DNA from: Sialis fuliginosa
Lineage: Eukaryota; Arthropoda; Insecta; Megaloptera; Sialidae
Direction of reading: 5' to 3'
Assembly: GCA_961205875.1 (NCBI GenBank)
Contig: OY540822.1
Coordinates: 12,960,501-13,024,500, forward strand
DNA length: 64,000 nucleotides
The position numbers and the translations under genes were made by a program. A model generated the notes under the pieces. It ran no database searches. It worked only from the letters and a program-made list of their open reading frames with translations, and was not told where the DNA came from. Positions 63,124 to 64,000 of the stretch are shown here, one piece after another (the first letter of the stretch is position 1; every line of letters starts with the position of its first letter).

Positions 63124-64000
63124 TAGACATGCTATCGTATCTCCATCGTAACTCCATCTAGCGGCAAAATGATGAACTTACAAAAATCGTGACGTCATTA
63201 GCCGAGATAAGCTCCGAAATCTGAAATTTTAAGTGTTATATAATGAAAACGGAGCTTGTCTTGGCTAAGTTTATTTGTCTTTGAAATAGTGGTGCCATCT
63301 AGCGGCAAAATGATGAACTTACAAAAATCGTGACGTCATTAGCCGAGATAAGCTCCGAAATCTGAAATTTTAAGTGTTATATAATGAAAACGGAGCTTGT
63401 CTTGGCTAAATTTATTTGTCTTTGAAATAGTGGTGCCATCTAGCGGCAAAATGATGAACTTACAAAAATCGTGACGTCATTAGCCGAGATAAGCTCCGAA
63501 ATCTGAAATTTTGAGTGTTATATAATGAAAACGGAGCTTGTCTTGGCTAAGTTTATTTGTCTTTGAAATAGTGGTGCCATCTAGCGGCAAAATGATGAAC
63601 TTACAAAAATCGTGACGTCATTAGCTGAGATAAGCTCCGAAATCTGAAATTTTAAGTGTTATATAATGAAAACGGAGCTTATCTCGGCTTAGTTTATTTG
63701 TCATAGCCGAGACATGCTTAGCCGATGGCGCTATTTTGTTTTAAAGTTTAAAATACCTGTTTATCTACACAGATATGTGGCGCCTCATATGTGATAGCTG
63801 GGCAGTAACTACCACCGGGTATGTAAAAGGATACGCTGATTCGACTTTTCGTATCAGTTTCGAAATTCATCAAAGGGTTCAAAAGTTACAGTCATTTTAC
63901 GATGAAAAATTGATAAAAAACTATGATAGCGTTCCGAGCGCAACATTTTATCAACATTTTTGGAATCACCACGCTGTTATACATACGATAGCATGTCTAA
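63124..64000. mobile_element. Probable element with terminal inverted repeats reaching the window edge
   Basis: TTAGACATGCTATCGTAT at 63124-63141 is the reverse complement of ATACGATAGCATGTCTAA ending at 64000. The enclosed 840 bases contain the 141-base tandem repeats and an inverted TGTAGATAAA hairpin. The right boundary may extend past the window. No coding region is visible. Confidence 0.55.
63189..63712. repeat. Four 141-base tandem repeats
   Basis: The phrase GTGACGTCATTAGC starts at 63189, 63330, 63471 and 63612, a constant 141-base period with only a few substitutions between units; part of a preceding unit (CCATCTAGCGGCAAAATGAT) begins near 63157. Each unit contains the palindrome TGACGTCA and an internal hairpin, TAGCCGAGATAAGCTCCG with CGGAGCTTGTCTTGGCTA about 35 bases later. 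In the last unit the right arm reads CGGAGCTTATCTCGGCTTAG, which pairs better. Confidence 0.95.

Overview
This window comes from an AT-rich eukaryotic genome with short spliced introns (mostly 50-150 bases), animal gene families and many small DNA transposons. Gene content (tripeptidyl-peptidase II, ChaC, COX5A, synaptophysin, a DHHC palmitoyltransferase, taxilin, FCHO, SMNDC1, UPF3, ABHD17, JMJD6 and a GPI-anchored Ly6-like protein) together with intron size points to an arthropod, most probably an insect. I cannot fix the order from sequence alone. All gene models were assembled by hand from reading-frame, splice-site and phase agreement and homology recalled by eye; no search was run.

Layout. 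1-7.2 kb is gene-free and transposon-rich (a hAT-like element with a 310-base foldback inside it, a hAT MITE, a Tc1-like end). 7.2-12.2 kb (-) is a complete 14-exon TPP2 gene. 12.2-15.1 kb holds a head-to-head 18-base minisatellite. 15.1-17.5 kb (+) carries a ChaC gamma-glutamylcyclotransferase and COX5A; 17.7-18.6 kb (-) a synaptophysin; 19.7-25.1 kb (-) a ZDHHC2/15/20-type palmitoyltransferase with two possible 3' ends; 25.6-27.1 kb (-) a taxilin. 28.4-37.0 kb (+) is a 19-exon FCHO (muniscin). 40.3-41.4 kb (+) is SMNDC1/SPF30, 42.1-44.4 kb (-) UPF3, 44.9-46.0 kb (+) ABHD17 and 51.0-52.6 kb (+) JMJD6. 56.9-61.8 kb (+) is a Ly6/three-finger protein with a 4.2 kb first intron. The last 2 kb is repeat structure.

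Functionally the genes are an ordinary housekeeping mixture and not a single system. Two loose themes exist: S-acylation (a DHHC palmitoyltransferase and the ABHD17 depalmitoylase) and mRNA processing or surveillance (SMNDC1, UPF3, JMJD6). I see no reason to treat the adjacency as functional.

The most unusual observations are: (i) an array of short hairpins near 62.7-62.95 kb (plus one inverted copy at 63.76 kb) with an invariant ten-base loop and stems that differ but remain paired; (ii) an in-frame 57-codon, Gln/Ala-rich extension directly after the leaky-context TGA-C stop of ABHD17, lying in a sharply GC-rich patch; (iii) duplicated, phase-compatible last exons in the palmitoyltransferase gene, each with a candidate sorting motif; (iv) four 141-base tandem repeats with an internal hairpin and a perfect TGACGTCA; (v) a solo LTR nested in a hAT-like element with both sets of target duplications visible; and (vi) a 38-base near-perfect hairpin just upstream of SMNDC1.
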